DNA of 64,000 nucleotides from Paracoccaceae bacterium (GCA_024304985.1 JAMWZC010000011.1:36029-100028), one strand, 5' to 3'. Numbered from the stretch's first letter, positions 19,487-28,918 are shown. Numbers and translations are program-made. The notes: generated by a model from the sequence alone, not told the origin.

Positions 19487-20694
19487 CCCGCGCTTTCCTT
19501 GTGGTGATGGATTCGGTCGGTATCGGCGGCGCGCCCGATGCGGATCGCTTCTTCAACGGCACACGCCCCGATACAGGTGCCAATACGCTGGGCCATATCG
19601 CGCAGGCCTGCGCGGCGGGTCAGGCGGATCATGGCCGCCAAGGCCCGCTCCATCTGCCCAACCTTGACCGTCTGGGGCTGGGGGCGGCGCTTGCGCTTGC
19701 CAGCGGTATGACCGCGCCGGGGTTGGACGCCAGGCCACAGGGCTTGTGGGGGGCGGCGACGGAAGTGTCGAACGGCAAGGACACGCCGTCAGGCCACTGG
19801 GAACTGGCGGGCGTCCCCGTACCGTGGGAGTGGCACCATTTCCCCGAAACGCAACCCGCTTTCCCGCCCGTTCTGTCGGCACAAATCGCGTCACTGGCCG
19901 GCACCGAGGGTATCTTGGGCGATTGCCACGCCTCGGGGACCGAGATCATCGCAAGGCTGGGCGCGGACCATATCCGCACGGGCTGGCCCATCTGCTACAC
20001 GTCCGCCGACTCGGTCTTCCAGATCGCCGCACATGAGACGGCGTTCGGCCTTGACCGGCTGCTGACCCTTTGCCAGCGCGCCGCGCCCATCCTGCACGGG
20101 ATGCGCGTGGGACGCGTCATCGCGCGCCCCTTCACCGGCACCGCGGAAGAGGGTTTCACCCGCACGGCCAACCGCCATGACTATGCCATCGCCCCGCCAT
20201 CCCCCACGCTCTGCGATTGGGCGCAGGCGGAGGGGCGGCGCGTCCATGCGATTGGCAAGATCGGCGACATCTTCTCGATGCGCGGGATCACGGATGTGGT
20301 CAAAGGCGATGACGCCAGCTTGATGAAGCATCTGGCGCGGCTGGTGGACACCGCCGCAGATGGCAGCCTGACTTTTGCCAATCTGGTCGAATTCGACAGC
20401 CTTTACGGACATCGCCGCGATGTGGCGGGCTATGCCAGCGCGCTGGAGCGGTTCGATGCCGCCCTTGGCCCGATCATCGCCGGATTGCGCCCCGGTGACA
20501 TGATGGTGCTGACCGCCGATCACGGCAACGACCCCACATGGACCGGCACCGATCACACCCGCGAGCGCGTGCCCGTGCTGGTCGCGGGGCAGGGCGCGGG
20601 AGAATTGGGCCATCTGGCCTTCACGGACGTTGCCACCTCCATCGCCACCCATCTGGGCCTGACCCAGACCGGACCGGGAAGGTCATTCCGATGA
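19483..20694 (+). CDS. deoB: phosphopentomutase
   Basis: A 403-residue alkaline-phosphatase-superfamily mutase converting (deoxy)ribose-1-phosphate to the 5-phosphate. Metal and catalytic motifs are intact: [12 protein letters not shown] (residues 9-20), DTPSGHWEL with the phosphorylated threonine (Thr101), and [13 protein letters not shown] 19483 is fixed by the 4-nt overlap with deoA and by the N-terminal metal aspartate. Its own stop overlaps the add start by 4 nt. Confidence 0.96.
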   Translation: MTRAFLVVMDSVGIGGAPDADRFFNGTRPDTGANTLGHIAQACAAGQADHGRQGPLHLPNLDRLGLGAALALASGMTAPGLDARPQGLWGAATEVSNGKDTPSGHWELAGVPVPWEWHHFPETQPAFPPVLSAQIASLAGTEGILGDCHASGTEIIARLGADHIRTGWPICYTSADSVFQIAAHETAFGLDRLLTLCQRAAPILHGMRVGRVIARPFTGTAEEGFTRTANRHDYAIAPPSPTLCDWAQAEGRRVHAIGKIGDIFSMRGITDVVKGDDASLMKHLARLVDTAADGSLTFANLVEFDSLYGHRRDVAGYASALERFDAALGPIIAGLRPGDMMVLTADHGNDPTWTGTDHTRERVPVLVAGQGAGELGHLAFTDVATSIATHLGLTQTGPGRSFR

Positions 20695-21689
20695 GCTGGC
20701 AATCGCTGCCCAAGATCGAGCTGCATCTGCATCTGGAAGGCGCTGCTCCGCCCGACCTGATCCGCCGTCTGGCCAAGCAGAAATCCGTGGACATCGCGGG
20801 GGTCTTTGACGAACAGGGCCATTACACCTTTGATGATTTTCCCCATTTCCTGCAGGTCTATGAGGCCGCGACCAGTGTCCTCAAACGGCCCGAGGATTAC
20901 GCCCGCCTCACCACTGCCGTGCTGGAGGAAAGCGCCGCGCAAGGCGTGATCTATACCGAGGCGTTCCTCAGCCCCGACTTCTGCGGTGGCGGCGATCTGG
21001 CCGCGTGGCGCGAATACCTGCACGCGATCCGCGAGGCGGCAGAGGCGGCCGAAACCGCGCACGGGATCACCATGCGCGGCATCGTCACCTGCATCCGCCA
21101 TTTCGGTCCCTATACCGCGCGTCAGATTGCCCGCTGCGCTGCTGAAACAGCCGGGGACTGGATCACGGGCTTCGGCATGGGCGGCAATGAAACCATGGGC
21201 AAGCAGGGCGATTTCGCATGGTCCTTTGACTGCGCGCGTGAAGCGGGGCTGCGCCTGACCACACATGCAGGCGAATTCGCGGGGCCGGACTCTGTCCGCC
21301 AGGCGCTGGATGATCTGCGTGTCACCCGGATCGGCCATGGCGTGCGCGCCGCTGAGGACCCGGCCCTGATGGAAAGGCTGGCTGAAAGCGGCACGGTGCT
21401 TGAGGTCTGCCCCGGATCGAACATCGCGCTGCGTCTTTATCCCGGTCTGCGCGCCCATCCCATTGCGAAACTGCGCGAAGCAGGGGTAAAGGTGACGGTG
21501 TCCACCGACGATCCGCCTTTCTTCCGCACGACGATGACGCGCGAGTTTCAGGGGCTGGAAAAAGCCTTCGGCTGGGACGAAAGCGATTTCGCCGCGCTCA
21601 ATGGCACGGCACTGGATGCGGCCTTCTGCGATGCCGCTTTGAAAGACCGCCTGCGGGACAGGCTGAAGACAGGAGCCACGCCGACATGA
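20691..21689 (+). CDS. add: adenosine deaminase
   Basis: A 332-residue TIM-barrel zinc hydrolase deaminating adenosine/deoxyadenosine. Zinc ligands HLHLEG (12-17), the catalytic THAGE block and the VSTDDPPFF metal aspartate motif are present. The pairing with purine/pyrimidine salvage genes agrees with adenosine rather than adenine as substrate, though adenine deaminases of the same fold cannot be fully excluded. It is linked by 4-nt overlaps both to deoB and to upp. Confidence 0.92.
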   Translation: MSWQSLPKIELHLHLEGAAPPDLIRRLAKQKSVDIAGVFDEQGHYTFDDFPHFLQVYEAATSVLKRPEDYARLTTAVLEESAAQGVIYTEAFLSPDFCGGGDLAAWREYLHAIREAAEAAETAHGITMRGIVTCIRHFGPYTARQIARCAAETAGDWITGFGMGGNETMGKQGDFAWSFDCAREAGLRLTTHAGEFAGPDSVRQALDDLRVTRIGHGVRAAEDPALMERLAESGTVLEVCPGSNIALRLYPGLRAHPIAKLREAGVKVTVSTDDPPFFRTTMTREFQGLEKAFGWDESDFAALNGTALDAAFCDAALKDRLRDRLKTGATPT

Positions 21690-22318
21690 CCGACCATCTG
21701 ACCATCGTCACCCACCCGCTGGTGCAGCACAAACTGACGCTGATGCGCGACAAGAACACCTCGACCGGGGAATTCCGCGCGCTTCTGCGCGAGATTTCGG
21801 CCCTGCTGGCCTATGAGGTCACGCGCGAGCTGGAACTGACCACCCGCGCGATCGAAACGCCCATGCAGGAGATGGACGCGCCGGTTCTGAAGGGCAAGAA
21901 GCTGGCGCTCGTCTCGATCCTGCGGGCGGGCAATGGCCTGCTGGACGGGGTGCTGGAACTGATCCCATCGGCCCGCGTCGGTTTCATCGGCCTTTACCGC
22001 GACGAGGCCACGCTCAAGCCCGTTCAATATTATTGCAAGCTGCCCGAAGGGCTGGAGGATCGTCTGGTGATCGTCGTCGATCCGATGCTGGCCACGGGCA
22101 ATTCCTCGGCCGCTGCGGTCGATCTTTTGAAGGCGGCAGGGGCCACAAATATCCGCTTCATGTGCCTTCTGGCTGCCCCCGAAGGTGTCGCCCGGATGGC
22201 CGAGGCGCATCCCGACGTGCCCATTGTCACAGCAGCGCTGGACAAGCGTCTGAATGACAAGGGATATATCCTGCCGGGACTAGGGGATGCGGGTGACCGC
22301 ATGTTTGGCACTAAATAA
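21686..22318 (+). CDS. upp: uracil phosphoribosyltransferase
   Basis: A 210-residue type I phosphoribosyltransferase forming UMP from uracil and PRPP. Recognisable blocks are [16 protein letters not shown] at the N-terminus, [14 protein letters not shown], the PRPP-binding [14 protein letters not shown] loop (GN replaces the more usual GG) and the C-terminal [17 protein letters not shown] uracil clamp. Last gene of the operon: it captures the uracil released from cytidine and uridine breakdown. A short hairpin follows. Confidence 0.96.
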   Translation: MTDHLTIVTHPLVQHKLTLMRDKNTSTGEFRALLREISALLAYEVTRELELTTRAIETPMQEMDAPVLKGKKLALVSILRAGNGLLDGVLELIPSARVGFIGLYRDEATLKPVQYYCKLPEGLEDRLVIVVDPMLATGNSSAAAVDLLKAAGATNIRFMCLLAAPEGVARMAEAHPDVPIVTAALDKRLNDKGYILPGLGDAGDRMFGTK

Positions 22319-22324
22319 GCCATC

Positions 22325-22345
22325 CGCCCTTTACGGGCGTTTCCG
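22325..22345 (+). terminator. weak terminator after upp
   Basis: CGCCC (22325-22329) and GGGCG (22335-22339) pair over a five-base loop, followed by TTTCCGTTT. It lies just after the upp stop. The stem is short. Confidence 0.45.
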
Positions 22346-22386
22346 TTTCAGGCACAGTAACCCCACGCTATGTTTGGGGGCGATTG

Positions 22387-23724
22387 ATGTCTGTACGAGT
22401 TATGACGATGGCGGCGCTGCTCGCCGCGACGACCTTTTTGTGGGTAGGCCCGGGCGATGCGCAGACGCGCTATCGCGAACCGGCCGAGTTTCCACCGGCA
22501 TCCTTCACCGGGTCGCAATATGTCGACAGTCGCGGCTGCATCTTCGTGCGTGCCGGGATCGCGGGGACCACGACCTGGGTTCCCCGCGTCACCACATCGC
22601 GGCAGAATCTTTGCGGCGCGCGTCCAACCTTTGCCGACGGGACCTCGGCCCAGAATACGGTGACCGCGCAGGGGGCCATTCCGCCCGGCGCGACCCTGAT
22701 CACGGCTCCTCCCGCGTCGGCGGCTGCTCCGGCCATGACACGGCCCGCCGCTGTGCCCGCCGCCCCCGCGCCGCGCCCGCAAGCCACGGCCCGCGTCAAT
22801 GCCCGCGTGGCACCGATGCCCCCTGCGGTCATCGAACGCCCCGGCGCGCCGATGCAGACCATCGCCTCGATCACGACCATGCCCGCCATCCGTCCCACGG
22901 CTGAGGCGGCGACACGACCCGCCCCGGTGAAAGCGGCCGCAGCCAATGGTTGCCCGGCCGGCGTGCGCTGCGGGCCACAGGCGCAGGATCCGGTCCCACG
23001 CGGGGCAGGCGCTGCCGTCCGCACGGGCCGGGTTGGACAGCAGCCCGCGATGGTGGTCAACCGCCGCGACCTGCCTTCGCTTGCCCCCCAGACCCGCATC
23101 GTGCCCCGCCATGTCGCCGAGGCGCAGGCCCAGGCGGCCACTGCGACGGTCGTGCCGCCGGGCTATCGTCCGGTCTGGACGGATGACCGCCTGAACCCGC
23201 GTCGGGCTCATGGAACCGTGGCGGGTCAAATGGCGATGGATCTGATATGGACCCAGACCGTGCCGCGCCGCCTGATCGACCGCAAGTCGGGGCGGGACAT
23301 GACCGCCTATAACCCCAACCTGCAATATCCTTATACGGACCTGACCACGCAGGTGCGCGCCGGAGTGCCGGTCAAGGCGGGGGCAACCCTGTCCACCGCT
23401 GGCACGGCCACCCCGAAGGCGCGGCAGGCGGATGTCGCCCATGTCTCGACCCGGGCGACGCCTCAGGCGACCGCAGCGCCGCAGCCGCAGCGCATCGCCG
23501 GGCGGTTCGTGCAGGTCGGGGCCTTCGCCGACCCGAACAACGCCGACACGGCCATCCGTCGGTTGCAGGCCGCCGGCCTTCCGGTCAGCGTGCAGCGCTC
23601 CAGCAGCAAGGGCAAGCCGGTGCAGGTCATTCTGGCGGGCCCCTTCGGCAATCCGGGCGCGCTGTCGCAAGGGTTGGGTGTGGCGCGTGCCGCAGGTTTC
23701 CGCGACGCCTTCCCGCGCAACTGA
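22387..23724 (+). CDS. exported SPOR-domain protein
   Basis: A 445-residue envelope protein. A signal peptide (residues 1-26, MTMAALLAATTF core, cut after GDA) is followed by a region with two cysteines (RGCIFVRAG, NLCGARP). A long Ala/Pro-rich, probably disordered middle comes next, and a C-terminal SPOR domain (about 372-443; GRFVQVGAFADPNNA, VQVILAGPF) that in the family binds denuded glycan strands of septal peptidoglycan. ATG 22387 follows a GGGGG sequence. Likely a cell-division or cell-wall accessory protein; its precise partner is unknown. Confidence 0.85.
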   Translation: MSVRVMTMAALLAATTFLWVGPGDAQTRYREPAEFPPASFTGSQYVDSRGCIFVRAGIAGTTTWVPRVTTSRQNLCGARPTFADGTSAQNTVTAQGAIPPGATLITAPPASAAAPAMTRPAAVPAAPAPRPQATARVNARVAPMPPAVIERPGAPMQTIASITTMPAIRPTAEAATRPAPVKAAAANGCPAGVRCGPQAQDPVPRGAGAAVRTGRVGQQPAMVVNRRDLPSLAPQTRIVPRHVAEAQAQAATATVVPPGYRPVWTDDRLNPRRAHGTVAGQMAMDLIWTQTVPRRLIDRKSGRDMTAYNPNLQYPYTDLTTQVRAGVPVKAGATLSTAGTATPKARQADVAHVSTRATPQATAAPQPQRIAGRFVQVGAFADPNNADTAIRRLQAAGLPVSVQRSSSKGKPVQVILAGPFGNPGALSQGLGVARAAGFRDAFPRN

Positions 23725-23731
23725 TACGGGG

Positions 23732-24760
23732 CTACACGCCGCAGATGGATTGCAGCCGCAGCCAGTCCCCGTCGGACAGCAGCGGCTGCGGCGGGGCGCT
23801 GGCAAAGGGATCGGCCTCGATCAGCGCAATCGTCTTCTCGCCTGTCGCATCCTTGGCATAGGCATAGGGCGTGGCGCGGACGGACAGGCGGGCGAAGCCG
23901 TCCTTCAATGCCTGATCCGACACCGGCAGGGGCGGGGCGGTCAGCAGCGTCTCGGCATAGGCGCGCAGGGTGTCGTCGGGCAGGGTGCCGGTGGTCAGCA
24001 TCCGGAAGCTGGCCATGATCCCGCCCCAGTCCAGCAGGCGCCCCAGCGGATCGCTGGCCTCGGCGCGGGCCTGCTCGGCGATGATATAGCCAGCCATCAC
24101 GTCAGGCTCGTCGTAATCCTCGACCAGCCTGCGCCCGATCAGCAGGATGCGGCCGGGCAGGCGGACGGTGTCGCGCACGCCGCTGCGGATCACGATCAGG
24201 GCGTTGCGCTGGCCCGAGGCGTCGGGCAGGCGGGCGGACAGCTTTTGCAGGACCTGCAACCCCTCGGGGGCGACGCAAGGCAGGCCCGTCACACGCTCCA
24301 GATGGGTCATCAGGGAGCGGCCCAGATCTTCGCGCTTGGAATCCGGCACGAGGGTGAGGGTATGGTTCCGCATCGCGCCGGGCAGCCAGAACAGGGCGAT
24401 GGCCGCGACCACGGCGACCGAGGCGAGCAACCCGAACCCGCGCACCCGGCCGGGGCGGGGGCGGCGGCGTTCGACGGCGGTGCGCAGCTTTTCGATGGCG
24501 GCGATCATGGCCGCCTCATCCTCGGGGAGTTCGAGGGACTCGGACGGATCACCTTCGGGGTGATAGAGGGCGGGGCTTTCGCCGGGGTTGGCCCGCGCGA
24601 TGGCGGCCAGCGACCAATGGGTGAGGGGGCGGTCGGTCAGGTCCGCGATCACCAGCGTCGCCTCGCCGATCGAGACGATGACCTCGCGCCGCTGCTCCTC
24701 GGGGGAGGGGCGCCAGAGGGCGGAAGCCTCGAGCCGTTGATACTCCTGCAATGCGGTCAT
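23732..24760 (-). CDS. uncharacterised single-pass membrane protein
   Basis: A 342-residue protein without a recognised catalytic motif. Residues 1-105 are cytoplasmic-looking and acidic to basic, one membrane segment lies at about 108-128 (FGLLASVAVVAAIALFWLPG), and the rest appears periplasmic, with a helical stretch (DEPDVMAGYIIAEQARAEASDPLGRLLDWGG) faintly like the helix bundle of M48 peptidases but lacking HExxH. A pair of cysteines (GLPCVAPEG and the C-terminal SICGV) could form a disulfide. It is convergent with the SPOR gene with 7 nt between the stops. The function is not identified. Confidence 0.7.
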   Translation of the reverse strand: MTALQEYQRLEASALWRPSPEEQRREVIVSIGEATLVIADLTDRPLTHWSLAAIARANPGESPALYHPEGDPSESLELPEDEAAMIAAIEKLRTAVERRRPRPGRVRGFGLLASVAVVAAIALFWLPGAMRNHTLTLVPDSKREDLGRSLMTHLERVTGLPCVAPEGLQVLQKLSARLPDASGQRNALIVIRSGVRDTVRLPGRILLIGRRLVEDYDEPDVMAGYIIAEQARAEASDPLGRLLDWGGIMASFRMLTTGTLPDDTLRAYAETLLTAPPLPVSDQALKDGFARLSVRATPYAYAKDATGEKTIALIEADPFASAPPQPLLSDGDWLRLQSICGV

Positions 24761-24861
24761 GGATGGGGCTGCCCTGCCTCTGTTTTCCCAAGTTTAGCAT
24801 GAGGTGCGGCGGGGTGGTAGGGGGCAGGCTTGCCGGGGCCGCAAGGCGGGCCGGGTGGGGC

Positions 24862-24883
24862 TGTCCCACCGTGGGACATTTTT
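24862..24883 (+). other. orphan terminator-like hairpin at the edge of the AT-rich island
   Basis: TGTCCCA (24862-24868) and TGGGACA (24872-24878) form a perfect 7-bp stem with a CCG loop, followed by TTTTT. No plus-strand gene ends nearby. It marks the point where composition changes from GC-rich to AT-rich. Confidence 0.5.
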
Positions 24884-25018
24884 CGGGATCTTTGGAATCA
24901 AGGGGTTACGGGGGCGTGTTAGGGGAATTTTAACGATGATATACAGATTCTAATAATTGGGCTTACTCCTCATCTTAAAAACTTAGCATGTAAAAATCTT
25001 TACAGATTCGAAAGGAGA

Positions 25019-25699
25019 CTACATTTCCCAAGGTGGCTTTGGTAAAAGACCATCTTTCTCAATCGCCGAGCGCCAAAGATGAATCTCATTGCTATTTCTT
25101 GCGAAGCAAACAGACAGCGCGTATGCTGAATTAAGGAGACCACATCCGATTGCGCGCACTCGAGAAAAATCTTCCTCTGACCACACTTTAAATGGCAGTT
25201 CATAGTTCAATTGAAATGGATCCTGGCGCATTTGTTGAAAAATCTTTAGATGATCCTTTCGATATGGATTTCCTGCTGCAACAAGTATTTTGCCTGGTAG
25301 GTCAGACCGTGAAGCAAATATTCCATGAGCAAGTAAATCTCTAAATTTTTTCACCTTCTCGCGCACGAGTATAAAGTTGTGTACTGCTTCTGCCATGTCT
25401 TTCCTGTCCTGAAGCGAAACGACAACAGGCAAAAGCACACTTACGAAGTTATCTGCTCGTGCAAGATCGACGAGTGCGCTAGCTGCCTTTAAATCTTCAC
25501 CGAACTTTCCAATCAGAAATATTCTAATTGTTGCATCAGTAGCAGACCAGTTCGCGATTATATCAGCTATGGCAAGACGGGATGACGGAATTTCGTCAAG
25601 TGCGTTTGGTCCGTGTTTCTCGAAAAATGGTCCTGTCGGGGAGGGGGCATCCACTGGGTTGGGAAACCGAAATATAGTTTTCTCACTCATTTTACTCAT
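25019..25699 (-). CDS. orphan protein with HEPN-like RDLLAH motif, in an AT-rich island
   Basis: A 226-residue, mostly helical soluble protein of no recognised family. Residues 113-130 (REKVKKFRDLLAHGIFAS) match the HEPN RNase pattern R-x4-H (Arg120, His125) with the common AHG ending. This is a pattern reading, not a domain hit. The second half has WSEEDF and a hydrophobic helix (LLNSAYALSVCF). Codons are strikingly A/T-ending, unlike all neighbours, which argues for recent transfer. It starts at ATG 25699 or 25690; a good promoter lies about 100 nt upstream. No antitoxin or nuclease partner is evident beside it. It could be a lone defence or toxin-type gene. Confidence 0.65.
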   Translation of the reverse strand: MSKMSEKTIFRFPNPVDAPSPTGPFFEKHGPNALDEIPSSRLAIADIIANWSATDATIRIFLIGKFGEDLKAASALVDLARADNFVSVLLPVVVSLQDRKDMAEAVHNFILVREKVKKFRDLLAHGIFASRSDLPGKILVAAGNPYRKDHLKIFQQMRQDPFQLNYELPFKVWSEEDFSRVRAIGCGLLNSAYALSVCFARNSNEIHLWRSAIEKDGLLPKPPWEM

Positions 25700-25798
25700 T
25701 CTAACTATTGATTGCGTTCTAAAGTAAGATTTCCAAGGTCTATTTCAATACAAACTAATAGCTTTTTATTGGTGATCATGGAATTTTTTGCATTTTAG

Positions 25799-25828
25799 AT
25801 AGTAAACTCAATAAGGTTTGTGTGTCAA
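25799..25828 (-). promoter_or_regulatory. sigma70-like promoter of the HEPN-like gene
   Basis: On the minus strand a perfect TTGACA (25823-25828) is separated by 18 nt from TACTAT (25799-25804). Transcription would start near 25792, giving a leader of about 93 nt. Confidence 0.6.
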
Positions 25829-25872
25829 AAGGTATGTGAGTAGATCCCTATTCCTGTGCTTAATTGTGCGCT

Positions 25873-26050
25873 GTCGTTTCGTGGGTGCCCCCCCGCGCGG
25901 AATCAAGGTGCGTAGCACCGCCGCGCGATCGCCGACACGCCCCCCGGGGCGGCGATTTTGCAACCGTAGTGACCCGAACTGAGGTTCGATGACTGGGCGG
26001 GGATAAAGTGCCTCGAATTGTCGTTGGATCGCCACCCCGCGTGTCGGCGA
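25873..26050. repeat. 178-nt direct repeat, copy 1
   Basis: It starts GTCGTTTC and ends GTGTCGGCGA. Inside is a dyad, ATCGCC...CCCCCC/GGGG...GGCGAT. It aligns without length change to 26094-26271 with scattered mismatches. No convincing coding potential: minus-strand frames crossing it give the same low-complexity peptide twice. Confidence 0.8.
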
Positions 26051-26093
26051 AGGCGGGGTTGGTGCGAGGGGGCTTTCAATAAGAAGGGGTGTC

Positions 26094-26271
26094 GTCGTTT
26101 CATAGGGGCGCGCTCCGCGCGGAATCAAGGTGCGCAGCGCCGCCGCGCGATCGCCGACCCGCCCCCCGGGGCGGCGATTTTGCGAGGGTGCGGCACGAAC
26201 TGCGGTTCGATGACTGGGCAACCATAAAGTGACCCGAACGGGCGTTGGATCGCCGCCCCGCGTGTCGGCGA
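26094..26271. repeat. 178-nt direct repeat, copy 2
   Basis: Second copy of the repeat, 221 nt downstream in the same orientation. Shared blocks include GCGCGGAATCAAGGTGCG, CCGCGCGATCGCCGAC, the G/C-rich dyad, and GGTTCGATGACTGGGC. It ends 13 nt before the end of the acyl-CoA ligase gene. Confidence 0.8.
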
Positions 26272-26283
26272 CCGCGCGGCCCC

Positions 26284-27909
26284 TCACAAGCCTTTCGCGA
26301 TGGCCCGCAGTTCGAATTTCTGGATCTTGCCTGTCGAGGTTTTGGGCAATTCCTGAAACACGACCTTTTTCGGCGTCTTGAAGCCTGCGAGTTTTTCGCG
26401 GGCGAAGGCGATGAGGGCGGCTTCGTCCCCCGTGACGCCCTCTTTCAATTCGACGAAGGCGCAAGGCACCTCGCCCCATTTCTCATCCGGTTTGGCGACC
26501 ACGGCGCAGAGGAGCACATCGGGATGGGCCATGAGGACGCCTTCGACCTCGACCGAGGAGATGTTCTCGCCGCCAGAGATGATGATGTCCTTGGCGCGGT
26601 CGCTGATCTGCATATAGCCGTTGGGGTGTTGCACGGCGATATCGCCGGAGTGGAACCAGCCGCCGCGAAACGCCTCTTCGGTGGCTTTCGGGTTTTTGAG
26701 GTAGCCTTTCATCACGCCATTGCCGCGGAACATGATTTCGCCCTGTGTCACACCGTCCATCGTGATCTGGTGCATGTCGTCTGTCATGACGGTCACATCC
26801 TCCAGAAACGGCATGGCGACGCCTTGGCGGGCCTTGACGGCGGCGCGGTCGTCGCCTTGCAACTCGTCCCATGCGGCGTTCCATGTGCATTCGGTGCCCG
26901 GCCCGTAGGTCTCGGTCAGCCCATAGACCTGCGTGACGTTGAAGCCCATCGGTTCGATCTTGGCCAGCGTCGCGGGGGCGACGGGGGCGCCTGCGGTAAA
27001 GACCTCGACCGTTTGGGAGAAGTCGCGGCGTTGGGCGGCGGGCGCGTTCACGAGGGTGTTGAGCACGATGGGCGCGCCGCCGAAATGGGTGACCCCCTCA
27101 TCGGCGATGGCGTTGAAGATGGCGGGGGCGGTTATGTCGCGGCAGCAGATGAGGGTGCCGCCCAAGACGGGCATCATCCATGTGTGGCACCAGCCGTTGC
27201 AATGGAACAGCGGCACGATGGTGAGGTAGCGCGGGTGGAGCGTCATGCGCCAGCTGATCACCTGTCCCATGGCGTTCAGATAGGCGCCCCGATGGTGGTA
27301 GACGACGCCTTTCGGCCGCCCCGTGGTGCCGGAGGTGTAGTTGAGGGCGATGGATTCCCATTCGTCCTGCGGCATGATCCATGGGAAATCGGGATCACCC
27401 GTGGCGAGCAGGTCTTCGTATTCCATGTAGTGGCCATGGGCATGGACGCCGGCGTGGGTGTCGGCGACCTCGATCACCGTGGGGGCGGGGCCCTCCATCC
27501 GCTCCATCGCTTCGGCTGCCATGGGCAGGAATTGCGGATCGACAAGCAGGACCTTCGCGCCGCCATGGTCGAGGATATAGGCGACGGTGTCGGGTTCGAG
27601 GCGGGTGTTGATCGTGTTCAGGATCGCGCCACAGGCGGGGACGGCGAAATGCGCCTCGGCCTGCGCGGGCAGGTTGGGGATGAGGGTAGCGACGACATCA
27701 CCCGGCTGGATGCCCAGTTTGGTCAGCGCCGAGGCGAGGCGGGTGACGCGGGCGTGGTATTGGGCATAGGTCTTGCGGTGGGACCCGTAGATCACCGCCG
27801 GGTGGTCGGGAAAGACGCGTGCCGCGCGTTTGAGGAAGGAGAGCGGGGTGAGGGGCGTATAATTCGCCGCCGTCTTGCCGAGACCCGTTTCATCTGCCAT
27901 CCAGCCCAT
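26284..27909 (-). CDS. acyl-CoA synthetase, DmdB-like (methylmercaptopropionate-CoA ligase type)
   Basis: A 541-residue ANL ligase forming acyl-CoA via acyl-AMP. The A3 motif YTSGTTGRPKGVVYHHRGAY, the VYGLTETYG block, GEIMFRGNGVMKGYLKNP and the C-terminal PKTSTGKIQKFELR lysine motif are complete. The N-terminus (MGWMADETGLGKTAANYTPLTP) and overall chain recall Roseobacter DmdB enzymes that activate MMPA and also short/medium fatty acids; substrate cannot be fixed from sequence. GGGAGAGGG precedes ATG 27909. A DmdC-like dehydrogenase lies 8 kb away in the same direction. Confidence 0.88.
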   Translation of the reverse strand: MGWMADETGLGKTAANYTPLTPLSFLKRAARVFPDHPAVIYGSHRKTYAQYHARVTRLASALTKLGIQPGDVVATLIPNLPAQAEAHFAVPACGAILNTINTRLEPDTVAYILDHGGAKVLLVDPQFLPMAAEAMERMEGPAPTVIEVADTHAGVHAHGHYMEYEDLLATGDPDFPWIMPQDEWESIALNYTSGTTGRPKGVVYHHRGAYLNAMGQVISWRMTLHPRYLTIVPLFHCNGWCHTWMMPVLGGTLICCRDITAPAIFNAIADEGVTHFGGAPIVLNTLVNAPAAQRRDFSQTVEVFTAGAPVAPATLAKIEPMGFNVTQVYGLTETYGPGTECTWNAAWDELQGDDRAAVKARQGVAMPFLEDVTVMTDDMHQITMDGVTQGEIMFRGNGVMKGYLKNPKATEEAFRGGWFHSGDIAVQHPNGYMQISDRAKDIIISGGENISSVEVEGVLMAHPDVLLCAVVAKPDEKWGEVPCAFVELKEGVTGDEAALIAFAREKLAGFKTPKKVVFQELPKTSTGKIQKFELRAIAKGL

Positions 27910-27991
27910 TGGTTTCCCTCTCCCTTTTTTGCGGCGTGTCATGTCGCTTCGGGGACAGAGTATGACCTGAACTTGGCCCAAGGGAAGAGGC

Positions 27992-28918
27992 ATGACACTG
28001 GAACGACCGAACAAACCGCTGGCCGCTGCCGGTGTGATGCTGGTGGCGATGCTGATCATCGGCTTCATCGACAATTACGTGGCCGCGATTTCCGAGGAGA
28101 TCGGGCTGTGGCAGTTCTTTGTGCTGCGCACGGCGATGATGTTGCCGATGGCTTTGGCGATGGCGTGGGTCGGCTTGGGGACGGTGTGGCCGCGGTCCTG
28201 GATCAGGGTTGGCGGGCGGTCGGCTTTGGCGGCGATCGCGATGCTGTGCTATTTCGCGGGGCTGGGGTTCATGCCCTTGGCGCAGGCTTTGGCGGGGCTG
28301 TTCACCTCGCCCATCTTCATCCTGCTGATCACATGGGGGCTGATGGGCCAGAGCATCGGGCCGTGGCGGGTGCTGGCGGTGTGCCTTGGGTTTCTGGGTA
28401 TCCTTCTGGTGTTGCAGCCGGATACGGGGGCGTTTTCGGTCTGGACGCTGCTGCCGGTTCTGGGCGGGTTTTTCTATGCCATCGCGATCATCGCCACGCG
28501 GGAATGGTGCGAGGGCGAAAGCACGATGAGCCTGCTGGTCGGCGTCATGATGTTTCAGGGCGGGTTTTCCGCGCTGGCGGCGGTGGGGTTGGTGCTGTTC
28601 GACATCCCTGAGACAGGGTTTCTGAGCCAGCGCTGGGTCTGGCCGATTGTCGAGGTCTGGCCGCTGATCTGGTTGCAGGGGATCGGCTCGCTGGCGGGGG
28701 TGTGGTGCATCATCAAGGCGTATCAGCTGGGAGAGGCGGGGTTCGTGTCGGTGTTTGAATACTCGGTGATGATCTTCGGGCCGTTCTTCGCGTGGTATCT
28801 GTTCGGGCAGCCCGTGGGGCTGTGGCAGGCGGTGGGGATCGCCTTGATCGCAGCGGCGGGGATCATCATCGCGCTGCGGTCCGGTGAGGCGCAGCGGCGC
28901 GAGATCATCCCGAGTTGA
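27992..28918 (+). CDS. DMT-family (EamA) transporter
   Basis: A 308-residue membrane protein with ten hydrophobic segments in two EamA repeats, the usual form of drug/metabolite exporters. Repeat ends are visible at FLGILLVLQPDTG and in the C-terminal VFEYSVMIFGPFFAWYLFGQP block. GGGAAGAGG lies just before ATG 27992. It is divergent from the acyl-CoA ligase with 82 nt between starts. The substrate is unknown; family members export amino acids, nucleobases or other metabolites. Confidence 0.85.
   Translation: MTLERPNKPLAAAGVMLVAMLIIGFIDNYVAAISEEIGLWQFFVLRTAMMLPMALAMAWVGLGTVWPRSWIRVGGRSALAAIAMLCYFAGLGFMPLAQALAGLFTSPIFILLITWGLMGQSIGPWRVLAVCLGFLGILLVLQPDTGAFSVWTLLPVLGGFFYAIAIIATREWCEGESTMSLLVGVMMFQGGFSALAAVGLVLFDIPETGFLSQRWVWPIVEVWPLIWLQGIGSLAGVWCIIKAYQLGEAGFVSVFEYSVMIFGPFFAWYLFGQPVGLWQAVGIALIAAAGIIIALRSGEAQRREIIPS

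Noticed and set aside
25873..26271. CRISPR array
   Set aside because: Only two long imperfect copies with one 43-nt spacer and no cas gene; not the spacing or length of a CRISPR repeat.
24860..26283. Prophage or insertion sequence
   Set aside because: No transposase, integrase or phage-structural gene and no terminal inverted repeats with target duplication could be seen.
25808..26479. Minus-strand open frame running through the 178-nt repeats into the ligase gene
   Set aside because: Its peptide is just the repeat translated twice, then an out-of-frame part of a known gene; no family features.
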